A DNA stretch of 64,000 nucleotides, taken from NCBI GenBank assembly GCA_934133005.1, contig CAKPAI010000002.1:62001-126000 (forward strand). Direction: 5' to 3'. A model generated the notes under the pieces. The model did not search any database and was not told the DNA's origin. It was given only the letters and a program-made list of their open reading frames with translations. This document shows positions 18,401 to 27,021 of this stretch, piece by piece. Source of the stretch: an uncultured Clostridia bacterium. Its GTDB lineage: Bacteria > Bacillota > Clostridia > TANB77 > CAG-508. A program made the translations under genes and the position numbers. Within the stretch, counting starts at the first letter, position 1; each line of letters begins with the position of its first letter.

Positions 18401-19294
18401 ATGCAAATTTTTTTCAAAAATTTATTCATTGGATTACTAATTGGTTTTGGTGCTATTTTGCCTGGTGTTAGCTCAGGCGTATTTTGCGTGATTTTTGGAA
18501 TATATGATAAATTGTTAGAATCTTGCTCTTCAATTTTTAAAGATTTCAAAAAAAATTTTTTATATCTTCTACCATTTGCAATAGGCGCCATAATTGGTAT
18601 ATTCTTATTTGGTAATTTGATTAAAATATTTTATTTTAAATTTGAAATAGAATGTAAATTTTTATTTATAGGGCTTATCCTTGGTGGTATTCCCAGTTTA
18701 TTTTCTTCACTTATTTATACAAAAAAAGCTAAATCCTGTTCCAACTTTTTTATCATAAGCTTTAAAGATGAAATAAAAAATTTTTTTATTCCAATATTTA
18801 TCCCTATGTTTTTATCTTTTTTATTAGGATTATCATTGCTTTTTATTGAAAACACTTTAGATTTTAATATGTCATCTACTTTTATTTTAAAAAACTCTCT
18901 GTATCTAGTATTTTGTGGAATTATAATGTCTGCTGGAATTATAATTCCTGGTGTTAGCAATACTTTGATTTTAATGTGCTTGGGAATTTATTCTCAATAT
19001 ATAGTAGCTATTTCGAATATTAACATTTCATTTTTGTTTCCACTTGCAATTGGTCTAGCATTAGGCTCAATTTTTTGGATAAAGTTTTTATCTTTTTTAC
19101 TAAAAAAATATTATATTCCTACTTTTTCTACTATAATAGGCTTTACATTAGGTTCAATCTTTGTACTTTTGCCGACTTTTAAATTTGACTTTTCTTTTAT
19201 ATTATACCTATTGCTATTTATATTGGGACTTATCATCTCTTATAAATTAAGCAATATAGAAAAAAAACGGAAATTAAAACTTTCCGTTTTTTAA
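18401..19294 (+). CDS. DUF368 membrane protein
   Basis: 297 residues when started at 18401, where AGGTGA lies ten bases upstream and the family N-terminus begins (FFKNLFIGLLIGFGAILPGV). An open extension back to 18317 lacks these features. About eight to ten hydrophobic segments are present, with the two repeated halves that each hold a (I/A)xPGVS motif (AILPGVSSGV and IIIPGVSNTL). DUF368 proteins resemble undecaprenyl-phosphate translocases (the PopT family). A role in recycling the lipid carrier is therefore possible, though that is inference from the family. Confidence 0.85.
   Translation: MQIFFKNLFIGLLIGFGAILPGVSSGVFCVIFGIYDKLLESCSSIFKDFKKNFLYLLPFAIGAIIGIFLFGNLIKIFYFKFEIECKFLFIGLILGGIPSLFSSLIYTKKAKSCSNFFIISFKDEIKNFFIPIFIPMFLSFLLGLSLLFIENTLDFNMSSTFILKNSLYLVFCGIIMSAGIIIPGVSNTLILMCLGIYSQYIVAISNINISFLFPLAIGLALGSIFWIKFLSFLLKKYYIPTFSTIIGFTLGSIFVLLPTFKFDFSFILYLLLFILGLIISYKLSNIEKKRKLKLSVF
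19261..19292. terminator. Bidirectional terminator between DUF368 and trhP
   Basis: AAAAAACGGAAA and TTTCCGTTTTTT flank a short loop. It overlaps the final codons of the DUF368 gene and lies just beyond the stop of the convergent U32 gene. Confidence 0.85.
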
Positions 19295-20551
19295 TTATTT
19301 TTTTCTTCTTAAAATCCATCCTTTTTCTACTTCAAATGGAATAGATATTTTAACAGTTTGTCCACGTTTTCCTGGATTTATTGTTTCTAAGCTTTGATTT
19401 GTTTCAGAATCATATAATTTTACTATTTCAAATTTTTCTGGTTCTAATTCATCTGGAACTAATAATTCTAGTTCATCACCAATGCTTAATTTATTTCTAA
19501 TTTCAATTAATGTAGCATCTTCTGCATTTGAACACTTTAAATCAGGATGATTATCTTCTAATATTTTTCCTCCAAATTCATAATCTGGATTATATTGTTT
19601 TCCTTCATATTCTTGGTAATCTCTATTATTTTTGTCATTGAAGAAGAATGTTGTTAAGCCTCTTGTTTTTACTTTTTCAAGTTCTTTTAGATATTTTGTA
19701 TAATCATATTCTTCCGGATTATTCATACAGTCATCTATTGCTTTTCTATATGCACTTACAACTGATGCTAAATAGTATTCTGTTTTTAGTCTTCCCTCTA
19801 TTTTTAAGCTATCTACGCCCATTTCAATTATTTTTGGAAGCTCTTTTATCAAGCATAAATCTTTTGATGAAAGTATATATGTTCCGTGTTCATCTGTTTC
19901 AACTGGCATTAAATTTCCTGGATTATTTTTTTCTTCTAAGTACATATTATATGCCCATCTGCAACTTTGTGAACAGTCGCCTAAATTAGCACTTCTTCCT
20001 GATAAATATTCACTTAAGAAACATCTTCCAGAATATGCCCAGCAAAGCGCACCATGAATAAACATTTCAACTTCTAGGTCATTAGGTTTATTTTTCATAA
20101 TTTCTGCAATTTGCTCTCCTGATGCTTCTCTTCCTAGAATTACCCTTTTTGCACCATTGTTATACCAAAATTTTGCAGAATGATAGCTTATTACATTTGC
20201 TTGTGTACTTACATGAACATCAATTTCTGGCGCTATCTCTTTTATTTTTTCTATTACTCCACCATCAGATGCAATAATTGCATCAACTTTTGCTTCTGAT
20301 AATCTTTTTACTTGTTTTTCAATTTCGTCATAAGCAGTATCCCATGCGTAAATATTTAGTGCTGCATATACTTTTTTTCCTATTGAGTGAGCATATTCAA
20401 TAGTTTTTATTAAGTCGTCATCATCTACATCAGCTCTTGTTCTTAATGATAAAGATGATGTTCCACAGTAAACAGCATCTGCTCCATACATAAATGCTAT
20501 TTTTGCTTTTTCAAAAGAGCCTGCTGGTGCTAATAATTCTGGTTTCTTCAT
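19295..20551 (-). CDS. trhP: Peptidase U32-family tRNA hydroxylation protein
   Basis: 418 residues. It begins MKKPELLAPAGSFEKAKIAF, the U32 start, and has the signature Cys cluster CWAYSGRCFLSEY ... GDCSQSCRW. Family members once called collagenases are RNA hydroxylation factors: TrhP makes ho5U34 in tRNA, RlhA acts on 23S rRNA. Here it follows the trmR methyltransferase gene by two bases, the order found in the Bacillus yrrMNO genes, so tRNA is the likely substrate. Prephenate and an iron-sulfur cluster are needed in known members. Confidence 0.85.
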   Translation of the reverse strand: MKKPELLAPAGSFEKAKIAFMYGADAVYCGTSSLSLRTRADVDDDDLIKTIEYAHSIGKKVYAALNIYAWDTAYDEIEKQVKRLSEAKVDAIIASDGGVIEKIKEIAPEIDVHVSTQANVISYHSAKFWYNNGAKRVILGREASGEQIAEIMKNKPNDLEVEMFIHGALCWAYSGRCFLSEYLSGRSANLGDCSQSCRWAYNMYLEEKNNPGNLMPVETDEHGTYILSSKDLCLIKELPKIIEMGVDSLKIEGRLKTEYYLASVVSAYRKAIDDCMNNPEEYDYTKYLKELEKVKTRGLTTFFFNDKNNRDYQEYEGKQYNPDYEFGGKILEDNHPDLKCSNAEDATLIEIRNKLSIGDELELLVPDELEPEKFEIVKLYDSETNQSLETINPGKRGQTVKISIPFEVEKGWILRRKK

Positions 20552-20553
20552 TT

Positions 20554-21147
20554 TTAATTCTCCTTTTTTCTTGTTATTGCAAGTCCATCCCCAACTTCTA
20601 GAATTTTTGTATCTAAGTTAGGATTTTGCGTTGTTTCTTTTATATATTGTCTTAAATGAGTTACAGCTGTTCTTTGTTTGTGTTTGTTATAATCACTCAT
20701 TACATATCCTTTATATAGTATGTTATCTGCAAAAATTACTCCATCTTCTTTTAACATTCTTAAAGCTTCGCCTAAGAAAAATGGATATTTTCCTTTTGCT
20801 GCATCAATAAATACCATATCATATTTATCATTTAAATTAGGTAATATTTCTACTGCATCACCTTCATAAAGTTTTATTTTATCTTCTACTCCTACTTTTT
20901 TAAAATTTTCTTTTGCCTCTTTAATTCTTTCTTCGTCTCTTTCTATTGTATCAATTCTGCCATTTTCTTTTAAATATTTAGAAAAACACATTGCAGAATA
21001 TCCTACAGCCGCACCAATTTCTAGTATTTTTTCTGGTTTATTTTTTTCTAATTCTTCTTCAATTACTTCTAATGTATCATCCATTATTATTGGAATATGT
21101 CGTTCTAATGCATCTTGTTTTATTTTTAGTAATTCTTCTTCATTCAT
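20554..21147 (-). CDS. trmR: tRNA 5-hydroxyuridine methyltransferase
   Basis: 197 residues, a class I SAM-dependent O-methyltransferase of the YrrM type: SAM site EIGAAVGYSAMCFS, acidic ERDEERIKEA, and the metal-binding MVFIDAAKGKY followed by IFADNILYKG. The family methylates ho5U34 of tRNA to mo5U in Firmicutes. The gene is flanked by trhP, which would make its substrate, and by hpt. Spacing of 2 and 17 bases indicates one operon. Catechol-type O-methyltransferase is the broader family alternative. Confidence 0.88.
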   Translation of the reverse strand: MNEEELLKIKQDALERHIPIIMDDTLEVIEEELEKNKPEKILEIGAAVGYSAMCFSKYLKENGRIDTIERDEERIKEAKENFKKVGVEDKIKLYEGDAVEILPNLNDKYDMVFIDAAKGKYPFFLGEALRMLKEDGVIFADNILYKGYVMSDYNKHKQRTAVTHLRQYIKETTQNPNLDTKILEVGDGLAITRKKEN

Positions 21148-21164
21148 TTTATAATTTCTCCAAT

Positions 21165-21683
21165 TTATATCTCTTTATATCCTATATATGGTATATTTCT
21201 GCATGTTCCATCTACATCATCAAAACCATATCCTACTATAAATTTATTTGGTACTTCAAAACCTAAATAATCTATATATACCTGAACTTCTCTTCTGCTT
21301 GGCTTACTTAAAAGCACGCAGGATTTTAAGTCCTGTGGATTTTTTTCTTTTATTGATTCTATTAGATATTTCATGCTTTTTCCAGTATCTACAATATCTT
21401 CTATTATCAAAACATTTTTTCCTTCAATTTTATTTTTATCTATATCTAAATATTTCTTTATATTTCCAGAACTGCTTGTTCCTTCATAACTTGAAATTTT
21501 TACAAATTCTAATTGCATTTTTGTTTTCATTTTCAAAGTTAGTTCTGATGCAAAATATACTGCTCCATTTAGCACACATATTGCTACAATTTCTTTTCCT
21601 AAATAATCATTATCTAGTTTACTTGCAAGTTCTTCTAGTCTTTTATCAATTTCATTTTTTCCAATTAATTCTTTTACTTCCAT
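21165..21683 (-). CDS. hpt: Hypoxanthine phosphoribosyltransferase
   Basis: 172 residues with the PRPP-binding loop VLIIEDIVDTGKS (91-103), the flexible loop around SSYEGTSSSG (65-73) and the purine-binding tail KFIVGYGFDDVDG. It salvages hypoxanthine and guanine to IMP and GMP. It is the first gene of the hpt-trmR-trhP unit, with AGGAG before the start and a promoter just upstream. Confidence 0.95.
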   Translation of the reverse strand: MEVKELIGKNEIDKRLEELASKLDNDYLGKEIVAICVLNGAVYFASELTLKMKTKMQLEFVKISSYEGTSSSGNIKKYLDIDKNKIEGKNVLIIEDIVDTGKSMKYLIESIKEKNPQDLKSCVLLSKPSRREVQVYIDYLGFEVPNKFIVGYGFDDVDGTCRNIPYIGYKEI

Positions 21684-21712
21684 AGCTTCTCCTATTTTTA
21701 GAATTGACTACT

Positions 21713-21742
21713 ATTATATCACACAAAGCTTTGTTCTTGCAA
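21713..21742 (-). promoter_or_regulatory. Promoter of hpt-trmR-trhP
   Basis: Minus strand TTGCAA (21737-21742), 18-base spacer, TATAAT (21713-21718), about 30 bases from the hpt start. Confidence 0.6.
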
Positions 21743-21756
21743 GGTTTACAGAAAAT

Positions 21757-21791
21757 AAAAACAAGCATTTTAATTTTTAATGCCTGTTTTT
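21757..21791 (-). terminator. Terminator after typA
   Basis: AAAAACAGGCATT and its near-complement AATGCTTGTTTTT form a stem with one mismatch on the minus strand, ending in T5. It follows the typA stop by about 10 bases. Confidence 0.8.
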
Positions 21792-21801
21792 ACTATATAA
21801 A

Positions 21802-23610
21802 TTATTTTCTTGCAGCTCTTTCTCTATCTTTGTTATTTAATATAATTTTTCTTAGTCTTATATTTTTTGGTGTTACCTCAACTAATTCATCTTCTCCAAT
21901 AAACTCTATTGCTTTTTCTAGAGAAAGTTTTAATGGTGGAACTAGACGAAGTGCATCATCTGATCCTGAAGCTCTTGTGTTTGTTAAGTGTTTTTCTTTA
22001 CAAACATTTATCGCTATATCTTCATTTCTTGAATTTATACCAACAATCATTCCTTCATAAACATCTACACCAGGGCCTATGAATAATTCTCCTCTTTCTT
22101 GTGCATTGTATAAACCATAAGTTATTGATGTTCCTTGTTCAAATGCTACTAAAACACCTCTTGTTCTTGATTGAATTTCTCCTTTATATGGCTCATATCT
22201 ATCAAATATAGAGTTCATTGTTCCTTCACCTTTTGTGTCTGTTAAGAATTCTGTTCTATATCCAATTAATCCTCTTGCAGGAATTTCAAATTCGATTTTT
22301 GTGTGTCCAATTTCTGCAGGTTCCATGTTTTTCATTTCAGCTTTTCTACGGCCTAGTTTTTCAATTACAGTTCCTACTGAATCATCTGGAACATTTACAA
22401 CTAATTGCTCTATTGGTTCACATTTTACACCATCTATTTCTTTAAATATAACTTTTGGACGAGATACTAAAAGTTCGAATCCTTCTCTTCTCATTGTTTC
22501 AATTAATACTGATAAGTGAAGTTCTCCTCTTCCGCAAACTTCAAAGCTATCTGGAGTAGCTGTTTCTTTTACTCTTAAAGATACATTTCTTTCTAGTTCT
22601 TTAAATAATCTATCTCTAATGTGTCTTGATGTTACAAATTCGCCTTCTCTTCCAGCAAATGGACCATTGTTTACACTAAATGTCATAGAAACTGTTGGCT
22701 CATCTATATTTACAAATGGTATTTTTTCAGGATTATTTAAATCACAAATTGTATCACCAATGCTTATATCTGGGATACCAGATATTGCAACTATATCACC
22801 AGCTTTATCTTCTTCTACTTCAGCTCTTTTTAATCCCATGTATGTGAATAATTTTGCAATTTTTCCTTGTGTGTTTTTTTCTTCTTTACAGATAGCAACA
22901 GGCATACCATTTTTTATAATTCCTCTTTCTACTCTTCCTATTGCAATTCTTCCTAAATAATCATCATAATCAATGTTTGATACAAGCATTTGCATTGGTC
23001 CATCAATTTCACAAGCTGGTGGATCTATTTTATTTATAATTGTATCAAATATACATGTTATATTATCTGATTCATCTTCTAGATTCATTTTTGCAATACC
23101 ATTTTTTGCAGAAGCATATATAACAGGGAAATCTAATTGCTCATCAGATGCATTAAGTTCAATAAATAGTTCTATTACTTTATCTAATGCTTTTTCAGGT
23201 TCTGCTCCTGGTCTATCAATTTTGTTTATTACAACTATTGGTTTTAAGTTTAGTGCTAAAGATTTTTTTAGAACTTCTCTTGTTTGAGGCATTGGTCCTT
23301 CAAAAGCATCAACTAATAGCAAAACACCATCAACAGTTTTTAAAACACGCTCTACTTCTCCTCCGAAGTCGGCATGTCCTGGAGTATCAACTATATTAAT
23401 TTTTACACCATTGTACATAACTGATGTATTTTTAGAAAGAATTGTTATTCCTCTTTCTTTTTCGATATCTCCTGAATCCATTACTCTATCTGCTACTTGC
23501 TCGTTTTCTCTAAAAACGTGACTTTGTTTTAAAAGTGCGTCAACTAATGTTGTTTTTCCGTGGTCAACGTGTGCAATTATTGCTATATTTCTTATATTTT
23601 GATTATTCAT
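21802..23610 (-). CDS. typA: Ribosome-associated GTPase TypA/BipA
   Basis: 602 residues. G1 is AHVDHGKTTL near residue 14, G3 is DTPGHADF, and G4 is NKIDRPGA with a following SAK. An EF-G-like domain II, the RGRGEL-type segment (CGRGELHLSVL) and the BipA-specific C-terminal domain follow. The enzyme is an EF-G paralogue that helps 50S assembly and translation under stress or cold. It is 15 bases downstream of the S1-domain gene, so transcription probably continues from there. Confidence 0.96.
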   Translation of the reverse strand: MNNQNIRNIAIIAHVDHGKTTLVDALLKQSHVFRENEQVADRVMDSGDIEKERGITILSKNTSVMYNGVKINIVDTPGHADFGGEVERVLKTVDGVLLLVDAFEGPMPQTREVLKKSLALNLKPIVVINKIDRPGAEPEKALDKVIELFIELNASDEQLDFPVIYASAKNGIAKMNLEDESDNITCIFDTIINKIDPPACEIDGPMQMLVSNIDYDDYLGRIAIGRVERGIIKNGMPVAICKEEKNTQGKIAKLFTYMGLKRAEVEEDKAGDIVAISGIPDISIGDTICDLNNPEKIPFVNIDEPTVSMTFSVNNGPFAGREGEFVTSRHIRDRLFKELERNVSLRVKETATPDSFEVCGRGELHLSVLIETMRREGFELLVSRPKVIFKEIDGVKCEPIEQLVVNVPDDSVGTVIEKLGRRKAEMKNMEPAEIGHTKIEFEIPARGLIGYRTEFLTDTKGEGTMNSIFDRYEPYKGEIQSRTRGVLVAFEQGTSITYGLYNAQERGELFIGPGVDVYEGMIVGINSRNEDIAINVCKEKHLTNTRASGSDDALRLVPPLKLSLEKAIEFIGEDELVEVTPKNIRLRKIILNNKDRERAARK

Positions 23611-23625
23611 TTTTTCCTCCTACTT

Positions 23626-24702
23626 TTATTCTTTATATTCATTTGAAGTACCTTCTAGTTCTCTTATAGAAAGTTCTATCTTTTTATTTTCTTCATCAAT
23701 ATTTATTATTTTTGCATTGACTTTTTTATTTACTTCAAGCTCTTCTTCAGGCTTTGTAATTTTTCTTTCACATATTTGAGAAATATGTATTAAACCTTCA
23801 ATTCCTTTTTCAAGTTCAGCAAATGCTCCAAATGGCATTAATTTTGTTATTTTTACTTTAACAATATCACCTACATTATATTTGCCTTTAACTTTATCCC
23901 AAGGATTTGGTCCTTTTTTGTCATAAGAAAGTTTAAACCTTTTATTTTCTTTATCAAGCTCTTTTACAGTAACTGGTATTTCTTCATTTACTTTTAATAT
24001 ATTTCTTGGATTTTCATTTCTTCCCCAAGTCATTTCAGATATATGAAGAAGACCTTGAGCTCCGCCTATATCTACAAAAGCTCCATAATCACTAAGACTT
24101 GTCACTATTCCTTTATATTTTTTTCCAACTTCTATTTCGTTCCAAAAGTCTTCTTCTTTTTTCTTTTTTTCTTCGTCTGTAATAACTTTTATAGAACCTA
24201 TTATTCTTTTATCTTCATTTTCAATTATTTTGAATTTTACTTCTTTTCCAACATAACTTTCAATGTTTTCTTCATCTTTATGAATGTTTGATAAAGATAG
24301 TGGTATAAATATTCTAATTAAATTTCTGTAAAGAATAATTAAGCCATTAGAATTTACACTTGAAACTTTCTCTTCAAAAATTTCATTTTTTTCTACTTTT
24401 TCATTAAAAGAATTTTTTATTTCTTTTAATTTTAAATGTTTATTTGATAATAGGACATTTCCTTGTCCATCATTTAATTTTAAAACTTCAGCTTTTATTT
24501 TATCTCCTACTTTTAGCTCTTCTTCTCCAAAGAATTCACTTTTAGGAATTATGCCATCTGCTTTATAACCTATATCAACAAAAATTTCATTTTTATCGTT
24601 TATCTCAACTATTGTTCCTGTAATAACAGTACCTTTTTTTATACTTTTTAATGTTTGATTAACTATATCCTCAAATGTTAAATTATCTTCCATTTTTTCC
24701 AT
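23626..24702 (-). CDS. rpsA: Four-S1-domain RNA-binding protein (ribosomal protein S1 homologue)
   Basis: 358 residues made of four S1 OB-fold repeats of about 70 residues each. The clearest are KKGTVITGTIVEINDKNEIF, KYKGIVTSLSDYGAFVDIGG and NVGDIVKVKITKLMPFGAFAEL. Firmicutes S1 homologues have this short form and sit downstream of cmk, as here (with plsC between). Unlike several Clostridia, IspH is not fused to it. It may assist mRNA binding to 30S. GAGGT lies eight bases before the first ATG. Confidence 0.85.
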   Translation of the reverse strand: MEKMEDNLTFEDIVNQTLKSIKKGTVITGTIVEINDKNEIFVDIGYKADGIIPKSEFFGEEELKVGDKIKAEVLKLNDGQGNVLLSNKHLKLKEIKNSFNEKVEKNEIFEEKVSSVNSNGLIILYRNLIRIFIPLSLSNIHKDEENIESYVGKEVKFKIIENEDKRIIGSIKVITDEEKKKKEEDFWNEIEVGKKYKGIVTSLSDYGAFVDIGGAQGLLHISEMTWGRNENPRNILKVNEEIPVTVKELDKENKRFKLSYDKKGPNPWDKVKGKYNVGDIVKVKITKLMPFGAFAELEKGIEGLIHISQICERKITKPEEELEVNKKVNAKIINIDEENKKIELSIRELEGTSNEYKE

Positions 24703-24781
24703 TCAATTGACCTCTACTATTGTATTTATACTTGCCATTATTTTTATTGTAAATGGCCTATAGTAACGTTTCAATTATACC

Positions 24782-25474
24782 TTATTTTCCTTTTTTTGTC
24801 AACATAATTATGCTATCCATAATCTCTTTTGTTGCCATATCCATTTGCTCTTTATCCGGTAAATCTTTTTCAAAATTTGAAAAGTCTAATGGCTTTCCAT
24901 AATTTAGAGTTACTTTTGTAAATGGTTTAAAGCTTCCTTGTATTCCAACTGGTACCACTTTTGTGTTAGTTTTTATGGCCATATATGCAGCTCCGTTTTG
25001 AACTTTTGCACCTTTTGCTAAACCTTTTCTCGTTCCTTCTGGAAATAATCCTAAAGACTCTCCATCCTTTAATGATTTCACACATATTTTCATAGATTCT
25101 AAATCTCTAAGTCCTCTCCTTACAGGAATAGCATCAAAAACGTGAAGTATATGATTTGCAAAACCATTTTCAAAGACTTCATATTTGGCAATAAATCTTA
25201 TTGGCTTTTTTGTAAATAATACAATTCCAACGGCATCAAATATATTTAAGTGATTTGCACATAAAATAATGGGCTCGTTAGTAGGTACATTTTCTTGATT
25301 TATTGTGTCTAGTCTGAATGTGATTCTATAAAAAGTTCTTAAAACTGCTCCTATAATTACTTTTTCAACAGCTTTTAACCAAGTATTTTTTCTTCTGCCA
25401 TATATTTTTTTATTTTTCTTCTCTAACTTTTTCTTTGCTTTTTCATCATCGACTTTTTTTATTTTTTCTTGCAT
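24782..25474 (-). CDS. plsC: 1-acyl-sn-glycerol-3-phosphate acyltransferase
   Basis: 230 residues. The N-terminus is strongly basic, then the acyltransferase blocks follow in order: CANHLNIFDAVG (HX4D), AIPVRRG, FPEGTRKG and VPVGIQG. It makes phosphatidic acid from lysophosphatidic acid at the inner membrane face. Position between cmk and the S1 gene is a familiar Firmicutes order (cmk-plsC-rpsA). Of the three PlsC-like genes in the window this looks most like the housekeeping enzyme. Confidence 0.9.
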   Translation of the reverse strand: MQEKIKKVDDEKAKKKLEKKNKKIYGRRKNTWLKAVEKVIIGAVLRTFYRITFRLDTINQENVPTNEPIILCANHLNIFDAVGIVLFTKKPIRFIAKYEVFENGFANHILHVFDAIPVRRGLRDLESMKICVKSLKDGESLGLFPEGTRKGLAKGAKVQNGAAYMAIKTNTKVVPVGIQGSFKPFTKVTLNYGKPLDFSNFEKDLPDKEQMDMATKEIMDSIIMLTKKGK

Positions 25475-25492
25475 TTTTAGTTTGCCTCTTTC

Positions 25493-26170
25493 CTATTTTT
25501 TGCTAGCTAATGCTCTATCTATTATATCACTTAACTTTTTTTCTTGCTCTTTTATTGTCAAATTAGTTGTATCTATAACAATTGCATCATCTGCTATTTT
25601 TAAAGCTCCCACTTCTTTTTCCATATCATTTTTATCTCTTTTTTTGATATTTTCTAAAACTTCTTCATAGCTCATTTCAATTCCTTTTGCTTTGTTTTGT
25701 CTATATCTTCTCATTGCCCTTTCCTCTAGTGCTCCATCTAAGTATATTTTAACATCAGCATTAGGAAACACTACAGTTGTAATATCTCTTCCTTCCATTA
25801 TTACATTTTTTCCTTCAGCAAGCTTTCTTTGGATATTTACCATTTCACTTCTTACTTCTTTTATGCTAGATACTGGAGATACAACCTTTGCAACTTCTGG
25901 AGAACGAATTTCTTTGCTTACATTTACTCCATTAAGATATACTTCTAGATTTCCATCAATTGTTTGCATATCAATTTTTATATTTTTAGCAATTTTTACA
26001 ACTTCTGCTTCATTACTTAAATCAACTCTTTGTTTTAACATTTCTAGTGCAACGCACCTGTATGTTGCTCCTGTATCAATATTTGTAAAACCATATTTCT
26101 TTGATAACAAATCAGCCATTGTTCCTTTTCCTGTTCCTGCAGGTCCATCAATTGCAACTATAAAAGACAT
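25493..26170 (-). CDS. cmk: Cytidylate kinase
   Basis: 225 residues with the P-loop DGPAGTGKGT near residue 8, the NMP-binding segment GATYRCVALEML, the CMP-specific insert and the GRDITTVVFPNADVKIYLDG region. It phosphorylates CMP and dCMP. AGGAGG precedes the start. It follows the P-loop/Asp23 gene by 14 bases and precedes plsC by 18. Confidence 0.95.
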   Translation of the reverse strand: MSFIVAIDGPAGTGKGTMADLLSKKYGFTNIDTGATYRCVALEMLKQRVDLSNEAEVVKIAKNIKIDMQTIDGNLEVYLNGVNVSKEIRSPEVAKVVSPVSSIKEVRSEMVNIQRKLAEGKNVIMEGRDITTVVFPNADVKIYLDGALEERAMRRYRQNKAKGIEMSYEEVLENIKKRDKNDMEKEVGALKIADDAIVIDTTNLTIKEQEKKLSDIIDRALASKK

Positions 26171-26184
26171 TTTATTTTCCTCCT

Positions 26185-27009
26185 CTATTTATCCTCTGGC
26201 ATATGAATTCCTTTAGCTAATAATTCCACTCTTAAAGCACTCATTGCCGTTTGCTTTTCAATTTCTTTGCTCAATTTATTCTTAAATTCTTCTAATACAT
26301 CAATTATATTATATCCATAATTTATAATTGCTTCCATATATATATATATACCATCACCATAATTTTCAACTCTGGTTCTCATTACTTCATAAATAGCAGG
26401 TATATTTGCAGCAACTCGCTCTGCAATTTGTCTAAATACACTATCAGAAATTGTAAAATTTCCTAGATAGCTAAATGTAGGCCTTATAATTGATTTTTCA
26501 GACATATATGGACCACCTAATTTACTCTTAGTTCTAAATATTTGTAGCGGATCTAAAATATATCCAGAAAAATCTTTTTTTATTTCAAATGTAGGTACTG
26601 GAATTACATGTTTTCCTTGCGTTACTCTTATATTTTTTGCCTTTTTCATTTCTTCTTCTGTTGCGACTTCATTTATATAAATAGTTTTCGTAAATTCAGG
26701 AAGTACTAGACTTTCTCTGATTTTTTCAACCATCTTATCAGATGTTCCTAATATTAAAATACTATCTGGTTTATATTTTTTTATAGCCTCTCTCATTTCT
26801 TTTTGTTCATCTGGTTCTATAAATAATGCATGCCTTACAGTTTCTATTTTATTGGGGGCTTTTTTTGCAGAAGTTCCTGCTAATACCGAATTTTCATCTA
26901 TTAATAGACCATCATCAATTATATAATGTATTCCGTTTGCATTTGCCACCATTTGTGCCCTATAACTCTTTCCTGTTCCTGATGGTCCCACAAAAGCATA
27001 AGTCTTCAT
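26185..27009 (-). CDS. P-loop protein with C-terminal Asp23/Gls24-like domain
   Basis: 274 residues. The N-terminal half is a P-loop kinase-like fold (FVGPSGTGKSYRAQM, then IDDGLLIDENSV). The C-terminal part, from about residue 170, resembles the Asp23/Gls24 fold (GNFTISDSVFRQIAERVAAN and VENYGDGIYIYMEA). Asp23-type domains occur in envelope-stress proteins. The combination with a nucleotide-binding half suggests a regulator, but I cannot name a function. It sits in the cmk-plsC-S1-typA group. Confidence 0.7.
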   Translation of the reverse strand: MKTYAFVGPSGTGKSYRAQMVANANGIHYIIDDGLLIDENSVLAGTSAKKAPNKIETVRHALFIEPDEQKEMREAIKKYKPDSILILGTSDKMVEKIRESLVLPEFTKTIYINEVATEEEMKKAKNIRVTQGKHVIPVPTFEIKKDFSGYILDPLQIFRTKSKLGGPYMSEKSIIRPTFSYLGNFTISDSVFRQIAERVAANIPAIYEVMRTRVENYGDGIYIYMEAIINYGYNIIDVLEEFKNKLSKEIEKQTAMSALRVELLAKGIHMPEDK

Positions 27010-27021
27010 ACTTTTTCCTTT

